Shown here: positions 21,060 through 31,299 of the stretch, in pieces | Layout: each line of letters begins with the position of its first letter | Position numbering within the stretch: the stretch's first letter is position 1 | Origin: Anisodus tanguticus | Lineage: Eukaryota; Streptophyta; Magnoliopsida; Solanales; Solanaceae | NCBI GenBank assembly: GCA_034509755.1 | Contig: CM067557.1 | Location: 18,150,001-18,214,000 of the forward strand | Direction: 5' to 3' | DNA: 64,000 bases | The notes under the pieces: model-generated | The model's database searches: none | The model's input: the letters and a program-made list of their open reading frames with translations, nothing else | What the model was told of the DNA's origin: nothing | Made by a program: the position numbers and the translations under genes

Positions 21060-21580
21060 GTCTTGACCGCAGCTATGGCTGCCACAACTTCTCCCCAACC
21101 TACAGTTGTGAGAGAGACACCAACCTATAACTAAGTCAGTTGTGAAACCTATTCAATATTCACCAGGTGAACCAACTTTGCAGTTTACTTTTAAATAATT
21201 GGAGGAGTATGCACAGTTGAAGAGGACCTTCATCAGATTGTGATAATGAAGTTCTCTTATGGTGTACAGATTTACAAATTCTCAGAAAATTAATTCTGAC
21301 GCAATTTACTAACAAATTTAGATTTTTGATCGGTTCGCTCACTAGTCGACAACCTTTAGTTTGCTTTGATTTATATGAAGATGTTGTGTATGTTCTACAG
21401 AGAAAGTTGGATATTTTACTGTATAATGGAGTGCAACATCTGTCTCTCACGTTTCCATAGACAAAAAGCTTTAAAAAAGAAGAAACAATCTCACGAGCAT
21501 TGGCATGGGTGTCGCAAATTTACCAATAAAATTGTTGTAACAATCTACTTAGTTGTTTTGAGCATTAGAACTCCTAAATG
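21060..21580 (+). pseudogene. DUF4283-type retroelement protein, pseudogene fragment
   Basis: Piecewise plus-strand translation gives MAATTSPQPTVVRETP at 21084, then PIQYSPGEPTLQFT, LEEYAQLKR, MKFSYGV, the region IDRFAH..RQPLVCFDLYEDVVYV, KVGYFTV, TFP, and ALAWVS. This is the order seen in plant DUF4283 proteins, which are mostly ORF1/gag-like proteins of retroelements with an RNA-binding role. Multiple stops and frame changes occur, there is no zinc knuckle, and the C-terminal part is absent. The parent element type (LINE or other) cannot be told from this fragment. Confidence 0.55.
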
Positions 21581-22035
21581 ACCCTTCTTGTAGATTTAAA
21601 ATTGTATTTGTGACTTGCGAGAAAGGGTGACACGGTCCTCGAGACAATCGGGTGAGTATCGTAGAAGAAAATTTAATTTTTTATGGTTACACATGAAAAG
21701 GGTGGACCAAAATCAACATCTGGGATTAACAAACTCGTATTTGAGTTTTACTTTAGTTAGGTACGGAACGTGATTTATGACTTAGTTGGGTAGGCTGGAT
21801 GGTCTCGAGGGGATCGGGAGTGATTCAGACACTTAAGTTGAAAACTAGTGATTTCAAAGAATAAGACTTGGCCACAGTCAAATGGTTGACTAAAGGAGTC
21901 CCCATTCATGATTTGAAAGTTTGAACGGGTTCTTATGATTATTTTGGACTTCTTCGCAAATTTTGATTTAATTCTGATGAGTTTCGGATGAGTTTTAAAT
22001 ATGTTGGGTGCCTTGGATTGTTTTAAGCATGAGAA
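21581..22035. other. Unassigned AT-rich sequence
   Basis: Nothing recognised. It contains GAGAAAGGGTGACACGGTCC and similar G-rich stretches reminiscent of retroelement LTR or leader sequence, but no paired copy. Confidence 0.35.
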
Positions 22036-23970
22036 TGTAATGACCCAAATGTCTATTTCTAGTTCTAGAGATAGAAATTTTATTCTGAGATCTCTAGAAA
22101 TTTGAGAATGATTTATAGGCCTAATCTGGAATGTTTGGTGTAAGTTAGATAAGTCGCGCTCAAACTTTTATCACGAAACATGAAATAAATCTTTAACAAG
22201 CAAAATGAAATCTGATTTATCAAACAAGCTCAGAATTGAGTTTTGACTGGACGACTAGGTTCGTATCTTTATTCGGACTCATGGAACCAAAATCGTCAAA
22301 TTTTGAGGTCGGTGTTTCGGACAATTTTAAGTGAAGTTCAAGTTATTGATTTTTTAGCTAGGACTGTTGATTCCTTCTAAATCTGCTGAGTTTATTTTAT
22401 AAGCACCCATTTCAGGATCGGACTTTTTAATTTCATATTTTGAGTTCTAAATCTCGATTTGAGGTGATTTTTGATAGTTATCAACTCGTTTTGGCTCGGG
22501 GGTAGTATCCTAATTCCTACTTTGATTATTCATCATGAATACATCCATTATTAAGCGATTTAATCCATGGATTTGCTAGGGAATTGGGGGGATTTGAGGG
22601 CAAAAGTTAAGAAATGATATTTTTGGAATTTAGGTGTCTATTCATGGTTGGAACTCACTAATTTTATGAATTTAGGACCTATTGGTAATGAGTAAATAAT
22701 TTTTTAATAAATTTACAGTTTGACCTCTGTGGTTATGGGTTGATTTTTAGGTGAACTTTTTGTGTCTGGAATAGTAATATAGCAAAATGGGTGTCTACGG
22801 ACTTGTATGCTTGTGTAGATTACGTGTTTGAACAGATTAGGATCATTTAGAGTCTTTGAGGAAGGGCAAGATTGTGTTGTGATTGTTTGAGATTTATAAT
22901 TAAAGCAAGTTGAGACATTCTACCTTCTTCTTGAAGTGTTTGTGTTAGTAATTAGTTTATTAAGGGGAGTAATAGGTAATAGGTGTCTCGTACTTGTGAG
23001 TGACGAGAACATGTACAGGTACCAGTGCCATGTTATGAGTAATTACAGAAATATGTGATTGATAATCGTAATTCAGGAATGTCAAATGAATTGGATACTA
23101 GATAATTTCCTTGATTTGATTAATTATATCAGTGATATTTTACCATGTTGTAGTTGAATTTGGGGGGTTTCCCCCTGATGTTGATTATTTGTGCATTCAT
23201 AACTCCAAATCCCGTTATTGATAAAATGAGCTACTTAAAATATTTGTTTCGTATTGTATATATGCCCCATGTGTGCAATTTACTTTCATGCTCTCACATG
23301 ATATCACATGAATATTATATTTGTTGGATCATATGATTATAGACCGTTATGGTCCCGTTGGACCTAGTTCTGGGTGGAGTGATTATATTTCAGCCTTGAG
23401 TGGTTAGTTGCCTACTGTGATCTAGATAAATTTGGTTCAGAGTGGGTATATGGACCTCACGAGTACTCTGTAGATCGCGTCTAACTGACAAAAGGAGTGT
23501 ATGTATACTGGTTTTGTTCTGGCCATTGCATTGCATTACATCACATCACATATCATTTCATCTTATCTTTATATAACTTCATGTATGTGGTTTGAACTTA
23601 TACTTGGATTCTTGAGAATATCGACTCCACATATTTTACTTGATTGAATCTTATTGAGATGGTTGAACTTTTTACTGGATTCTTGGGAAGTATTGTGCTG
23701 AACTACTCTATGGGTTGATTTTGTTGGATTTTTGGGAAGAATTGGGCTTATTTGTCTTACTTGGTTATAAATGAGAGGTTATCGATTTGTTGGGTTATTT
23801 TCTCTCGTATATGTTTAGATTATTCTCATACGCTAAATTAATTGTGATTACCTGTTAAGCTGTTGATTATATGATATTTAGCTAAATCGTGAATTTATTC
23901 TATCATTTAGTTGTTTTAATTGAAGTTGTATAATTTGGTTGTTGGATACTTATAAAATGTTAAAGTAAGC
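22036..23970 (+). repeat. LTR of a Tekay/Del-like gypsy element, truncated
   Basis: Begins TGTAATGACCCAAATG, the usual start style of Solanaceae gypsy LTRs (TGTAAyGACC), and runs on without coding frames until about 23970, where it gives way to another LTR. There is no second copy and no primer site, so it is a solo or truncated LTR. It differs in sequence from the LTRs at 24009 and 31300. Confidence 0.5.
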
Positions 23971-23989
23971 ATTGTAAGACCAACCCTCG

Positions 23990-26121
23990 CCACCGCTTCA
24001 AGATAGACCCAAAACATCATTCTCGATTCTAGAGCTGCCTAAGGGGGGATTCTTGAAGATTGAGGTAAGTTCTTCATTAGAGGTAACATCGTTTACCCTT
24101 TGTGATTTTAGTTCATATTTTAAGATCTCTAATCTTGGTATAAGATTATGAATTGGGGAAAATGAGTTCTAGTTTCCATGCTAGAATAAGAAAGGATGAA
24201 CCTTGAATTTCGGGGTGTAATATGAATTAGTTTACCTTGATATTGTGAATAAGTATTGAATTATGTTAGATGATCATGCGGTAGTGTTTAATTTGCATAT
24301 GGAAATCCTTTTCAACTTGGGGGAAAACTCAAGGTTTGTAAATTAAGGCTTTTCCAAAATCATGCAATTGAAGGTCCAATTGAGCTTAGGTTTCTAATTA
24401 ACTTAGGGTTATGATTACTAAGTATGTGTTTATGCTAATTGAGTAGTAAAGTTTGTATTTTGACACTGTGAGCCTGGGGTTGGTTTTGGGGGTCTTGGGT
24501 ATGTTTGAAGGACTATATCCTTGTATTATGTAATAACTTAATATTAATGTATATTCTATGCGTGTTAGACTACGACTATTACGAGGCACTCCGGAAAGGC
24601 AAGGCTATCGCTGAGGGTTGATTGTTCGTGGCACCTGCTCAGCCTTGAGGTAGGATACGGTTTCTTCTCATTAGACTTCGATAGAAGTACGTAATTAGTT
24701 ATAAATGTTGAGGGGTATTATACGTGTTTGGGGGTCCCACCCAAGCGGTTGTGATAAACGTTTGGGTGGGTACCGGTGTTGAACTATGATGATGGGTGAT
24801 TTGGAGAATCAACCTTAAGTTGATTTCGACTTCTGTGATTGGGCTTGTCGCCATTATGTGGACTCGTCGCCATATTGCTATTAGTGTGTTTATTCATCAT
24901 ACATGCTTTCGATATGATAGCCTAATTGCACTTGGATTACATGTTATTGACTTTCTGAAAGCATGTGATATTTATCTCTTATATACTTGGTTGTATCTCA
25001 TTACATCCTAATTTCTTATCTTGTATTGTCATTTGCATTCATACACATGGTTCCGTTGATATTGATATGAAAGTTGTATGAAAATGTTGTGGGTCTAAGA
25101 GACTGAAATGTAAGAATACTTATAACATTATTGGCGACATTGAGATGATGATGATACGTGGGGGAAGGAGTTTCACGCCTGCAACAGTTAAAATTTAGCT
25201 AAGAGTTGGGCTCCGTTATGAAATTACAGAGGAGTATATGGACTTCACGGGTCCCCCGTCGGTGTGCAGTTCATAGAATTTGAACGTCTATATACTGGAT
25301 ATGAAAGGTACCTGGCATATGCATTACATACATATCATACATACATTACTTCATTGATTATCTGTTTATGGATTAAGTGTTGGACTGGTTATTGGTGACT
25401 TGGCTAAATTCTTGGATCAAGAAGGGTTGTTTATTGATCATTGATACTTGAGTTATTGTCATTGAACTTATCTAAAAATTAGGGTAACTTACATGATTAT
25501 GAAACCTTATATAAACAAGTGAATTTTTTTATTCAGTGAACTACTATGTGGACAATGTGACTTGTTTGGGATATTGAACTGCTTAGCATAGGATTATTTG
25601 TGTCAACTTGATATTAATCTCTAATTGTGTATCTTCCGTCGTTGACGATCTATGATGCCTACCGGGGTATGTTTTGTACTCATACTACACTTGTTACATT
25701 CTTTTGGATGCAGATAAGCTCCTTCTACCAGCTCGGGACCTCGAGTTTAAGTCCAAGCCAGTTGATTATTACTATTTAAGGTGAGGATGTTATCTTTTGG
25801 CATGCCTTGGATTCTCATATCTTTTCCCTTGTCTTTTATTTTGATTCTGAGGGACATGTTCAAACATTTGTACTTGTCTATTAGACATTTGGCTTGTGTT
25901 ATCCTATTCAGTTAGAGCTCTTGTATTGTTGACTAGATTCTTGGGGTTGTACTTATGGTTCTCAGACTTATCTTTTTGCATTATATATTATGATCAAATA
26001 ACTTATTTATGTTGTTAATTCTACATTTCTTTCTTATATCATGTTAATAATTTGAGAGTGGTTTGCCTACTGGTGGGAAAACTTTAGGTGCCACCACGAT
26101 TTCTAAAAGGGTTGTAAAAAA
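23990..26121 (+). repeat. 5' LTR, 5'-truncated
   Basis: Shares CTAGAGCTGCCTAAGGGGGG and about 1.27 kb that follows with the LTR at 31300-33518. It runs on to a short stretch (GGTTGTAAAAAA) just before the primer site at 26124. The part matching 31300-32235 is missing at the start. Confidence 0.75.
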
Positions 26122-26123
26122 TT

Positions 26124-26135
26124 TGGTATCAGAGC
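26124..26135 (+). other. Primer-binding site, tRNA-iMet
   Basis: TGGTATCAGAGC, a perfect initiator-Met primer site immediately after the 5' LTR. It orients the element on the plus strand. Confidence 0.9.
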
Positions 26136-26315
26136 TTTAGGTTAAATGGTCTTAAATATAATTGCAATGTCTAGTAGAGTCTTGTGGACCGGTGCGGAGA
26201 CATCCGTACTTATCCTTGAGAGACTATGAGATATTTAGGAATCTTCACTTTATTCATTAATTTCGTGCTAAGGTTACAAATTGGTATATGACCTTTGTTT
26301 CTTATTAACTCACAA

Positions 26316-27740
26316 TTGGTGAGGACTCATGCCCATACAACGAGAGAGGAGGCACCAGCGCCTGCAGTGCATGGTCATGGTAGGGGTCGAGGTAGAGCTC
26401 AAAGAGCTTACCGACGAGGGGTGGATCACTGGAAGCCAGTCAGGATCATGCTAGATCTACATCCCCCGAGCCATATATTGAACCTCAGGATGAGAAGTAT
26501 GATTAGGAGATGGGGCCAGTCCAGGATCAACACAGATTTATAGCTACTTCAGTTCTTCAGGACACTTTGGTTAGATGTTTAAGTGTGCTTGATGGTTTTG
26601 CCAAGGCAGGCATTCATCGGACTACTCCGAGTGGGTCACACACTTAAGTGGGAGAGGGTTCAGCCCGCAGCTATATCGGTACCCCGTATTGATGAGATTC
26701 TTTAACCCGAGTTTGGTCCTTGGCCGATTGTAGGGACTGATATGACCCGCGATGAGCGAAAGATATGGGAGCACTTTTCTAATGTAAAGCCTCTTGTATT
26801 CTTTGGACAGCCCTAGGAGGATGCGTATGAGTTTATTATTAGCTTCCATGAGAGGTTGCACACCTTGGGTATTGTTGAGTCGCATGGGGTCTATTTCATT
26901 GCTTTTGAGCTTATAGGTGATGCGAAGCAATGGTGGAGGGCTTATGTTGATTGTCGACCAGTGGGGTTGCCTTCACTGTCCTAGGTCAGGTTTTATCGAA
27001 TCTTCCTAAAGAATTATGTGCCCCTTATCTTGTGTTAGAGAAAGAGTGATGAGTTCCAGAGGATTAAGCAGAGGGGTTCAATAGTTGCTGATTACAAGAC
27101 TCATTTCCATGCCTTGTTGCGCTATGCAGCGCCATTGTAACCTATCGAGGCAGATAGAGTCAGATGTTTTGTAAGAGGGTTGAGTATTCCCCTTCAGTTG
27201 GCTATGTTATAGTGGATAGCCATTGGGGCTTCTTTCGAGGTAGTGGTTGAGCATGCTAGGATGGTTGAGTGTGTTAGGGGCAAGCTGCCCAAACATGAGT
27301 CAAAAAAATAATGTGATGATATGGATAGTACAATGAGTCTACTTCTCGTGGGTAAGAACATCATGGTAGATTTCAGCATTCACAGTCTAGTCGCTTGATT
27401 CAGGTAGCTCTCCATATTATAGATAGTGCTTCTGCAGGGCCGAGTAGTTACAGTGGGGGCCATTCTTCTAGAGGTACTCAGTCTCGGTATTCTGACCATG
27501 GTGGTCACTCAACTTCTTCTATCTCTATTCAGTAGCCCCAGCGGCCAAGACTTATTACAGTTGTGGAGAGGTTATACATTTTATGAGGGACTTTTCTAAG
27601 CTTAGATTGGGTGGATCCCATACACCCAGGACCCCAATACAGCCATCTAGGGGTGGAGAATAGTCTAGAAGAGGGGGTTTCCAGTCAGGCTGTGGTGGCT
27701 ATCAGACTAGCCATGGTGGGTATCATGCGGGTATAGATGG
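26316..27740 (+). pseudogene. Tekay-like gag remnant
   Basis: The usual start (MVRTR) appears as LVRTH at 26316; ATG has become TTG, while the related copy at 58491 keeps ATG. A Gly/Arg-rich stretch (GHGRGRGRAQRA) follows. The core can be followed only in broken frames to about 27300 (VLDGFAKAGIHR, later DYKTHFHALLRYAAP and RCFVRGL). A zinc knuckle near 27555-27600 reads YSCGEVIHFMRDF, with two of its cysteines replaced by Tyr and Phe. At least fifteen stops are present. Gag would build the particle; this copy cannot. Confidence 0.7.
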
Positions 27741-27789
27741 GGATCATTCAAGCTGAGGTGGCCAGAAGGATACTCAGTTCGATGGAGGA

Positions 27790-28200
27790 CGCAATCATTG
27801 TTATGCTTTCTTTCTATGCCAGAGGCTGAGGCATTAGATGCGGTAATCACAGGTATCATCTCAGTCTTTCATCGGTTTGCTTCAGTATTATTTGATCTGA
27901 GGTCTACGTTCTCCTATGTGTCTGCCTACTTATCTACTGATTAAGATATATGGTGTGATATGCTTGATATCCCTATTCGTGTGTCTACACCAGTTCGTGA
28001 TTCTGTAGTTGTAGATCGAGTCTATCGGCTTTGTGTGGTTACTTTTATGGGTTATGATACCTGGGTAGACTTGGTCATATTAGACATGATTTTGATATTA
28101 TCTTGGGGATGGATTGGTTATCACCATACCACGCAATTCTGGACTGTCATGCCAAGATAATCACTATAGCGATGCCTAGTCTTTCAAGGTTAGAGTAGAG
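27790..28200 (+). pseudogene. Tekay-like aspartic protease remnant
   Basis: Plus-strand frames give ASVLFDLRSTFSYVS, where active elements have D-S/P-G-S/A-T; the Gly is Arg here. Then come IPIRVSTPVRDSVVVDRVYR and a FDIILGMDWL region near 28090-28120 (read across a frame change). It sits directly before RT. The active-site change and stops make it inactive. Confidence 0.65.
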
Positions 28201-28255
28201 GGGCTCTCCCAGCCCTGCTCATAAGAAGATCATTTCTTTCATCCAGGATAAAAAG

Positions 28256-29273
28256 TTGGTAGATAAGGGTTTTCTGGCATACCTAGCTCATATTTGGAAT
28301 ACGACTGTAGAGACTCTTTCCCTCGTGTACGTTTCAATAGTTAGTGAGTTCGCTGATGTCTTTTTATCGAATTTGCTGAGTATGCCGCCGGATACAGATA
28401 TTGATTTCTGCATAGATCTAGAGTCGGGTACTCGACCCATTTCTATTCCTCTGTATCATATGGCTCCAGCAAAGCTAAGAGAGTTGTAGGAGCAACTTTA
28501 GGATCTATTGAGTAAGGGTTTCATTTGACCTAGTGTGTCTTCTTGGGGTGCTCATGTGTTGTTACTGAAGAAGAAGGATGGAACCATGCATATGTGTATT
28601 GATTATAGGCAGCAGAACAAGGTCACCATTAGAAACAAGTATCCCATTTCTCGTATTGATGAGTTGTTCGACCAGCTTCATGGTGCTTCTATTTTTTCAA
28701 AGATTGATTTGAGGTCCGGATATCATCAGTTGAACATTCGAGCATAGGATGGTCCCAAGATGATGATTTGGACTCGTTATGGTCATTAAAAGTTCTTGGT
28801 GATGTCATTTGGTCTTCCAATGCCCCCGCAACATTTATGTATTTGAGGAATGGAATATTCAAGCCTTATTTGGATTAGTTTGTGATTGTCTTCATTGATG
28901 ACATTTTGATATATTCGAAGGTTCAGGAGGACAATAAGAAGCATTTGAGAGTGGTTCTTGGGATATTGAAAGAGAAGAAGTTGTATTCTAAATTCTCAAA
29001 GTGTGAGTTGTGGCTTAGTTCTATGGCATTCTTGGGACATGTGGTGTCCAAGGAGGGTCTTATGGTTGATCCTAAGAAGATAGAGGCAGTCAGGGACTGG
29101 CCTAGACCTACTTCAATGACAGAGATTCAGATCTTCATGGGTCTTGCGAGTTACTATCATCGGTTCGTCAAGGAATTCTCTTCTATTGCTTCTCATATGA
29201 GGCGTTTGACTCAGAAGGATGTGCCTTTCCAATGGTCCGATGAGTGTGAGGAGAGCTTTCAAAATCTAAAGTA
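28256..29273 (+). pseudogene. Tekay-like reverse transcriptase
   Basis: RT motifs in order: RPISIPLYHMAPAKLREL, LLKKKDGTMHMCIDYRQQNK, KNKYPISRIDELFDQLHGAS, FSKIDLRSGYHQLNIRA, a broken MSFGLP region near 28802-28822, FIDDILIYSKV at 28892 (the catalytic box with both Asp), KCELWLSSMAFLGHVVS, and GLASYYHRFVKEF to 29274. Stops at 28487 and 28747 and a frameshift between 28747 and 28880 break it. Function would be copying genomic RNA into cDNA. Confidence 0.88.
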
Positions 29274-29274
29274 A

Positions 29275-29930
29275 CTTTTGACCACAACCCCCATTTTATC
29301 CCTTTAGTGGAGGGGAAGGACTTTACCGTATAATGTTATGCTTTGAGGATTGGGTTGGGCTATGTATTGATGCAGGAGGGTAAGGTGATTGCTTATGCAT
29401 CGAGGTAGTTGAAGGTGCACAAGAATAATTACCCTATTCATGACTTAGAGTTGGCGGCTGTTGTATTTGCTTTGAAGATTTGGAGGCATTACCTTTATGA
29501 AGTTCATTGTGAGGTGTATACCAATCACCATAGTCTTCAGCATGTGTTTAATTAGAGGGATTTGAATTCTAGACAGTGTCGGTGGATGGAGTTGCTCAAG
29601 GATTATAACATGACGATTTTGTACCATCTAAGCAAAGCCAATGTGGTGGCGGATGCCTTCAGCCGAAAGGTAGTCAGTATGGGGAATTTAGCTCATTTGA
29701 TTGTTTCTGAGCATCCTTTAGCATTGGAGGGTCAGTCCTTAGCCAACAGATTTATAAGGCTTGATATTTCAAATTCGGGTAGAATTTTGGCTTGTGTTAA
29801 GGCAAGGTCGTCTCTTTTGGAGCAGATCAAGACCCACCAGTATGATGATGTGAAGTTGTGTAAGATCAGGGATAAGGTGATGAGTGGTGAATCCAATGAG
29901 GCTATGATTGATAGTGAGGAGTGTTAAGGA
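29275..29930 (+). pseudogene. Tekay-like RNase H and connection to integrase
   Basis: Begins in broken frames (YVLMQEGKVIAYASR region near 29360-29410). A clear end follows in one frame at 29562-29927: DLNSRQCRWMELLKDYNM, HLSKANVVADAFSRKVVSMG, then the linker to integrase (EQIKTHQYDDVKLCKIRDKV). The RNase H would remove RNA from the hybrid during cDNA synthesis. Stops in the first half show decay. Confidence 0.7.
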
Positions 29931-29941
29931 TCAACATGTGA

Positions 29942-31070
29942 GTGTGTGTTCCTCGTGTTGGAGATTTGACGAGATTGATTATGGAGAAAGCTCACAGCTC
30001 TAGGTATTCGATTCATCCAGGTGCTACAAAAATGTACAGTGACTTAAAGCTGCACTGTTGGTGGGGTATAATGAAGAGCAACATTGTTGAGTTTGTCTTG
30101 GTGTCAGAATTGTCAGCAGGTCAAGTATGAGCATTAACTACCTGGGGGTTTATCTCAGAGGATGCCCATTCCCGAGTGGAAGTGGGAGAGGATTGCCATG
30201 GATTATGTTATTGGGTTGCCCAAGAATTTTGGCATGTTTGATGCTATTTGGGTCATTATTGATAGGTTGACCATGTCCGCGCATTTCATTCTGGTTCAGA
30301 CGACGTATAATTTTGAGAAGTTGGCTAAGATTTATATTCATGAGATTGTTCATCTTCATGGTGTCCCTATTTCTATCATCTCAGACCGGGGTACTCAATT
30401 TACCTCCCATTTCTGGCGGACTTTGCAAAAGGAGTTGGGTACTGTCTTAGATCTCAGTACAACATTTCACCCTCATACAGACGGTCAGTCCGAGCGGACC
30501 ATTCAAGTTTTGGAGGATATTTTACAAGCCTGTGTGATTGATTTTAGTGGTCATTGGGACTAGTTCTTAGCTTTGGTAGAGTTTGCATACAACAACAATT
30601 ATCACTCTAGCATTGATATGGCCCCATTTGAGGCTTTGTATGGTAGGAGGTGTCGTTCTCCGATTGAGTGGTTTGATGTGTTCAAGGTTTGACCTTGGGG
30701 TACCAATGTATTAAGGGATTCCTTAGAGAAGGTTAAAGTGATCCAAGATAAGCTCTTGGCAACTAAGAGTAGACAGAAATAGTATGCGGACCGAAAGGTT
30801 TAAGATATTGAGTTTATGGTTGATGATATGGGTCTATTGAAGGTCTCGCCTATGAAGGGCGTGATGAGATTCAGCAAGAGAGAAAATTTGAGGTCAAGGT
30901 ATATCAGACCTTTTAAGATCTTCAGAAGGTTGGAGATGTGTCATATGATTTGTCCCTGCCACCAGGTCTTTCAGGTGTCCATCCGGTTTTCCATGTGTCT
31001 ATGCTAAAGAAGTACCATACAAACGGTTCTTACATTATCTAGTGGGACTCTGTGTTGCTTGATCAGAATT
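29942..31070 (+). pseudogene. Tekay-like integrase, catalytic core intact within a broken frame
   Basis: The zinc-binding half (VPRVGDLTRLIMEKAHSSRY, HPGATKMYSDL) is at 29942-30130 with stops after it. The core at 30162-30563 is open and keeps D (AMDYVIGLPKNFG), D (IISDRGTQFTSHFW) and E (DGQSERTIQVLEDIL), the DDE triad. Then a stop and broken C-terminal pieces follow (FAYNNNYHSSI near 30580, KGVMRFSKREN near 30860, LPPGLSGVHPVFHVSML near 30955). The enzyme would insert cDNA into the chromosome. Because the frame is broken on both sides, no active protein is expected. Confidence 0.85.
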
Positions 31071-31092
31071 TGGAGTTCGAGAAGGAGCAATT

Positions 31093-31299
31093 TTGGACAG
31101 GCAGGTGAGAAAGTTGAGGTCTAAGGAGATAGCTTCTGTGAAGGTACAACAATGGAAGTATCTTCCTGTTAAGGAGGCGACTTGGGAGACGGAGTCTGAT
31201 ATGCGGAGCAGATACCCTGACTTATTTACTACTTCCAGTATATTTCCTCATTTTGTTTCTTTATGTTCAAGGACGAATGTTCATTTAATTAGTATCTGA
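31093..31299 (+). pseudogene. Chromodomain-type C-terminal tail of integrase
   Basis: Reads MDRQVRKLRSKEIASVKVQQ and, after a few residues, KEATWETESDMRSRYPDLF. In chromoviruses this tail helps target heterochromatin. The aromatic W of the EATWE motif is kept. It runs almost up to the LTR start at 31300. Confidence 0.75.
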
